From positions 1 to 64,000 of the forward strand of contig NZ_WHNZ01000041.1 of assembly GCF_013141725.1 (NCBI RefSeq): 64,000 bases of DNA, in the 5' to 3' direction. Both the position numbers and the translations under genes were made by a program. This DNA is from Paenibacillus planticolens. Lineage in GTDB: Bacteria > Bacillota > Bacilli > Paenibacillales > NBRC-103111. Below are positions 61,367-64,000 of the stretch, piece after piece. The notes under the pieces were generated by a model. The model was not told the DNA's origin and searched no databases. It saw nothing but the letters and a program-made list of their open reading frames with translations. How positions within the stretch are numbered: position 1 is the first letter of the stretch; each line of letters begins with the position of its first letter.

Positions 61367-63133
61367 TTAGTGAGATATTTTAAAGCTTTTAACCGACTTC
61401 TGCAGTTCAACAGACATTTCGGACAGTTGGCGAATCGCCGATGTAATTTCCTCAATGGAAGCACTCTGTTCCTCTGCAGCAGCAGCTACTTCCTCATACC
61501 CGGTAGATTGCTGCTCGGTAATCCCGGAAATTTTTTGCATCATCCTGGAGATGATCTCGAAAGATCTCACGGCTCGCTCCAGGGTGTCCAATAAATGATC
61601 AGTCCGATCGGAGAAAACGGAAATACCGTTGAAAATAACCTTGAAATTTTCGTAGGTATCGTTAATCCACGTCTGGCCTTGTTCTACGGCGTGATTTCCC
61701 TGAGCGATGCTTTGCATGACCAAATGGCTGTCTTTTTGGGTTCCGGAGACGAGCTCGGTAATCGAGCTTGCCGCTTGGGTCGATTGCTCAGCCAGCTTCT
61801 TCACTTCGCCGGCAACAACGGCAAAGCCTTTTCCCTGCTCGCCGACACGAGCCGCTTCAATGGAAGCATTCAGAGCCAGCAGATTCGTCTGCTGAGCGAT
61901 CTCCGTGATAATATTGATGATCGCACCGATTTCTTTGGAACGGTTCCCCAATTGCAGCGCCGCTTCCTGAGATTGTTTCATCTCGTTTTGAATCACGTTC
62001 ATCTGATGCAGCGTCTTTTCGACAAGCTGTTGACCGTCAAACGATTGGGCCCCCACCTTATGTGCCATTTCCTGCATCTCTTTGACTTCGGTCGTTACCT
62101 CCGTCAATTCCGAATTAATTTCAACGATGGAGTGGGTACTCTCCGAAATCGACGTCACAACCTCGGCTACCCCGTCATACATCGTGTTCATGGAGACGGC
62201 AACCAGCCCGGCACTTGAGCTTGACTCATCGGCTGATTGGTACAATTGCTCGCTCGTTTGGGTAATGATCTGCGAGGAGTCGTACATTTGACGAATCAAA
62301 GTTTCCAAATTCCTCCGCATCTCGTTAAATGCTCCCGCCAGTTTCCCAAGCTCATCGATGCGGTCAACTGAGACGGGTTCCGTCAAATACCCGCTAGCTA
62401 CCTTCTCGGTTACTCGCATGAGCTGAACGACCGGTTTTGTCACACTCTGGCTTATGAAGTAGGCGATACAACTGCCCGCAGCCACAACAATCAACGTTAT
62501 GATCAGTGTTGTCCAAAACATATCTTGTTTCGTTTTGGGGATGATACTTGCATCCAAATCGATCCCGATAATGCCGACATTCTCGCCATTCTTGCTGCGA
62601 AGCGGAACAAAGATCGATTTATGAATGCCGTATTCATCTTTGTAAATGTTGCTGATCATCGGCTTGTCCTCGGTTATCGCCGCATTCATTTCCGGCGTAA
62701 ACGGATATTCGGTGCCGTAATCATCATCAACCCCGGTTAGCAGCACGATTTGATCTTTCTGTGGAGTTTTCGTCAGAACAAATACGTTCTCCAGTGTGCC
62801 TTGTTTTTTGAACTCCTCGAATTGCTTTTTTATTTTCGCATGAGCTGGTTGCTTTGAATCCGTAATTTCTTCGGGCCGTTCAGGAATAACAGCTAAATAA
62901 TTAGAAACGTTTTGAATATTTGACGTCAAGCGCAGAACAAATTGATCTTCAAGCTTCATCGTTAATTTTTTACTAATCCAGTATCCCGAAAAGGAAAAGG
63001 CACTACTAACGACCAGCAGCAGCAAAACGATGCTAAGCGTCATTTTAACTGCAATATGCTCACGGACCCAGTTCGTTATTTTCTTACTGAAAAGCTTGTC
63101 TTTTCCTGATAATTTTAGCGTTTGCGCAGCCAC
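61367..63133 (-). CDS. Methyl-accepting chemotaxis protein
   Basis: A 588-residue chemoreceptor. A first membrane helix (about 30-52), an extracellular Cache-type sensor domain (about 55-205) and a second helix (about 210-230) are followed by HAMP (VTEKVASGYLTEPVSVD) and a long signalling coiled coil. Its hairpin tip is EIAQQTNLLALNASIEAARVGEQG, represented by LLALNASIEAARVGEQGKGF. GTG start; the AGGAGG site overlaps the stop of the decarboxylase gene 6 bp upstream, so the two are coupled. The attractant is unknown. Confidence 0.93.
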   Translation of the reverse strand: MAAQTLKLSGKDKLFSKKITNWVREHIAVKMTLSIVLLLLVVSSAFSFSGYWISKKLTMKLEDQFVLRLTSNIQNVSNYLAVIPERPEEITDSKQPAHAKIKKQFEEFKKQGTLENVFVLTKTPQKDQIVLLTGVDDDYGTEYPFTPEMNAAITEDKPMISNIYKDEYGIHKSIFVPLRSKNGENVGIIGIDLDASIIPKTKQDMFWTTLIITLIVVAAGSCIAYFISQSVTKPVVQLMRVTEKVASGYLTEPVSVDRIDELGKLAGAFNEMRRNLETLIRQMYDSSQIITQTSEQLYQSADESSSSAGLVAVSMNTMYDGVAEVVTSISESTHSIVEINSELTEVTTEVKEMQEMAHKVGAQSFDGQQLVEKTLHQMNVIQNEMKQSQEAALQLGNRSKEIGAIINIITEIAQQTNLLALNASIEAARVGEQGKGFAVVAGEVKKLAEQSTQAASSITELVSGTQKDSHLVMQSIAQGNHAVEQGQTWINDTYENFKVIFNGISVFSDRTDHLLDTLERAVRSFEIISRMMQKISGITEQQSTGYEEVAAAAEEQSASIEEITSAIRQLSEMSVELQKSVKSFKISH

Positions 63134-63139
63134 TTGTTG

Positions 63140-64000
63140 TTACCTCCTGCTTATCGTAGATGCTTCAGCATAGTTCTCGTAAACATGGGTTACGATTTCT
63201 TTCAAATGCTGAATAATCTCAGGGACATGTTCAAACTCCGTATAAGGAGAAATGACAAAGATCTTACTCGCGTATAAAGCCATCAAGCTTTTATCCTGCG
63301 TTGGCACCATTAAGTGCTTTTTGGTATCGCCAAAAAAGATGCGATCACGCTGCTTCCCCAGCATCTCGAACAAGACTTCATTGAACTTGTTGTTCCGCTC
63401 AATCTCTTCCGATGTGCAGCCTCCCGAAATTTCTTCCTGGAAACGGTGCGTTCCCTCGGGATAAATCCGAAATAACGTAATAATGCCTGGATTGTCTTCA
63501 TTAACGATCTCAGCCTGAGGAATTTCCTGACGCAGCCTCGCCCGAAATGCAAGGTTGACCTCAACGAATTGAGCCAGAAGCTGTTGGTATCCTTGGATGC
63601 CGAATGCAAGAAGCGCGCTATATATGCTAATGGAACTAGCCATGCGCGAGCATTCCAACGTATATCCGGTATGGTATTGTCCATAACCGCGATGTCCGAC
63701 ATACGGCGTTTCGTCCGGATGCAGGTCCATGAGCTTCAAATCTGCGGCTTCCTTGAGCAGGAATAGGCTTGTCAGATACGGCGTTTGCCCCAGTTTTTGA
63801 AAATCGAAGCACAGCGAGTCGGCCAAATGCAAATGTCTCATCCGGCTATGAATTGCCATTAAAGCCTCTGCGACCTCATCTTTGAATCCAAGTGGATTGC
63901 TGGTGAAATCATAATCGTGAAAGAAAGCAAAGAATCCGCCTAACGCCGAGTCAGCATGGATATGAGCTCTCCGCAGCTCAAACTGTGCGGCAACTTGGTT
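63140..64000 (-). CDS. PLP-dependent group II decarboxylase (partial, cut by window end)
   Basis: The last 286 residues of a glutamate/tyrosine-type decarboxylase; the frame is open to the window edge, so the 5' end is missing. HIHADSALGG holds the aspartate that contacts the PLP pyridine nitrogen. The PLP lysine is in ADSLCFDFQKLGQTPY, where the usual DPHK is DFQK. An internal ATG at 63859 is not the start. It is followed 6 bp later by the chemoreceptor gene. The amino acid substrate cannot be told. Confidence 0.85.
   Translation of the reverse strand, partial: NQVAAQFELRRAHIHADSALGGFFAFFHDYDFTSNPLGFKDEVAEALMAIHSRMRHLHLADSLCFDFQKLGQTPYLTSLFLLKEAADLKLMDLHPDETPYVGHRGYGQYHTGYTLECSRMASSISIYSALLAFGIQGYQQLLAQFVEVNLAFRARLRQEIPQAEIVNEDNPGIITLFRIYPEGTHRFQEEISGGCTSEEIERNNKFNEVLFEMLGKQRDRIFFGDTKKHLMVPTQDKSLMALYASKIFVISPYTEFEHVPEIIQHLKEIVTHVYENYAEASTISRR

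Overview
The window looks like chromosomal DNA of a Paenibacillus-like, spore-forming, facultatively anaerobic Firmicute. This rests on AGGAGG-type ribosome sites with many GTG and TTG starts, dense rho-independent terminators, a T-box leader, an Fnr with the Bacillus-type C-terminal cysteine cluster, YesM/YesN-type kinase and AraC-regulator pairs beside CUT1 sugar transporters, a YheC/YheD ATP-grasp protein and cre-like sites. No rRNA, tRNA, CRISPR array, prophage or intact insertion sequence was seen.

Layout. 0.2-4.1 kb: PSRP-type PPDK regulator, GH42 beta-galactosidase and a divergent AraC regulator. 4.2-14.2 kb: two paralogous LtaS-like membrane phosphotransferases flanking a YmaF protein, aldose epimerase, CPBP protease, a two-component system and a YitT protein. 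14.2-18 kb: sugar dehydrogenase/isomerase pair with divergent AraC regulator, a small unknown protein and a DinB protein. 18-22 kb: fixABCX electron-bifurcating complex. 22-27 kb: NreABC-like system, fnr and an SDR with a degenerate active site. 27-36.6 kb: oligosaccharide uptake locus (MFS, two permeases, binding protein, YesM/YesN pair, SDR, ThuA protein). 36.8-44 kb: fermentation operon doxX-adhE-pflB-pflA-hemerythrin and a divergent small unknown gene. 44-52 kb: GNAT, HAD, MHYT sensor, MFS, TauE, then panD/ATP-grasp/threonine synthase. 52-64 kb: unknown protein, argS with T-box, EamA transporter, DUF2157/GDYXXLXY fusion, lipoprotein, a two-component system whose regulator is frameshifted, chemoreceptor, and a PLP decarboxylase cut by the window end.

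Regulatory logic. TGTGA-N6-TCACA boxes occur near fnr, the SDR, fixA (one mismatch) and, most clearly, between doxX and the small gene at 43742. That last box sits exactly 29.5 bp from a good -10 hexamer on each side, which predicts one Fnr dimer activating both divergent promoters. Fnr, the Nre-like system, Pfl/AdhE fermentation and FixABCX form a coherent low-oxygen module.

The most unusual structure is a family of four intergenic elements (22076-22253, 26918-27093, 44191-44365, 61061-61238), each 175-178 bp long. Each has two direct units 50-52 bp apart followed by two inverted units 50-52 bp apart. Units begin GG(G)A and reach a TTATTTG-like end about 20 nt later, but the core sequence differs between elements while matching within an element. 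I do not recognise this as a described repeat.
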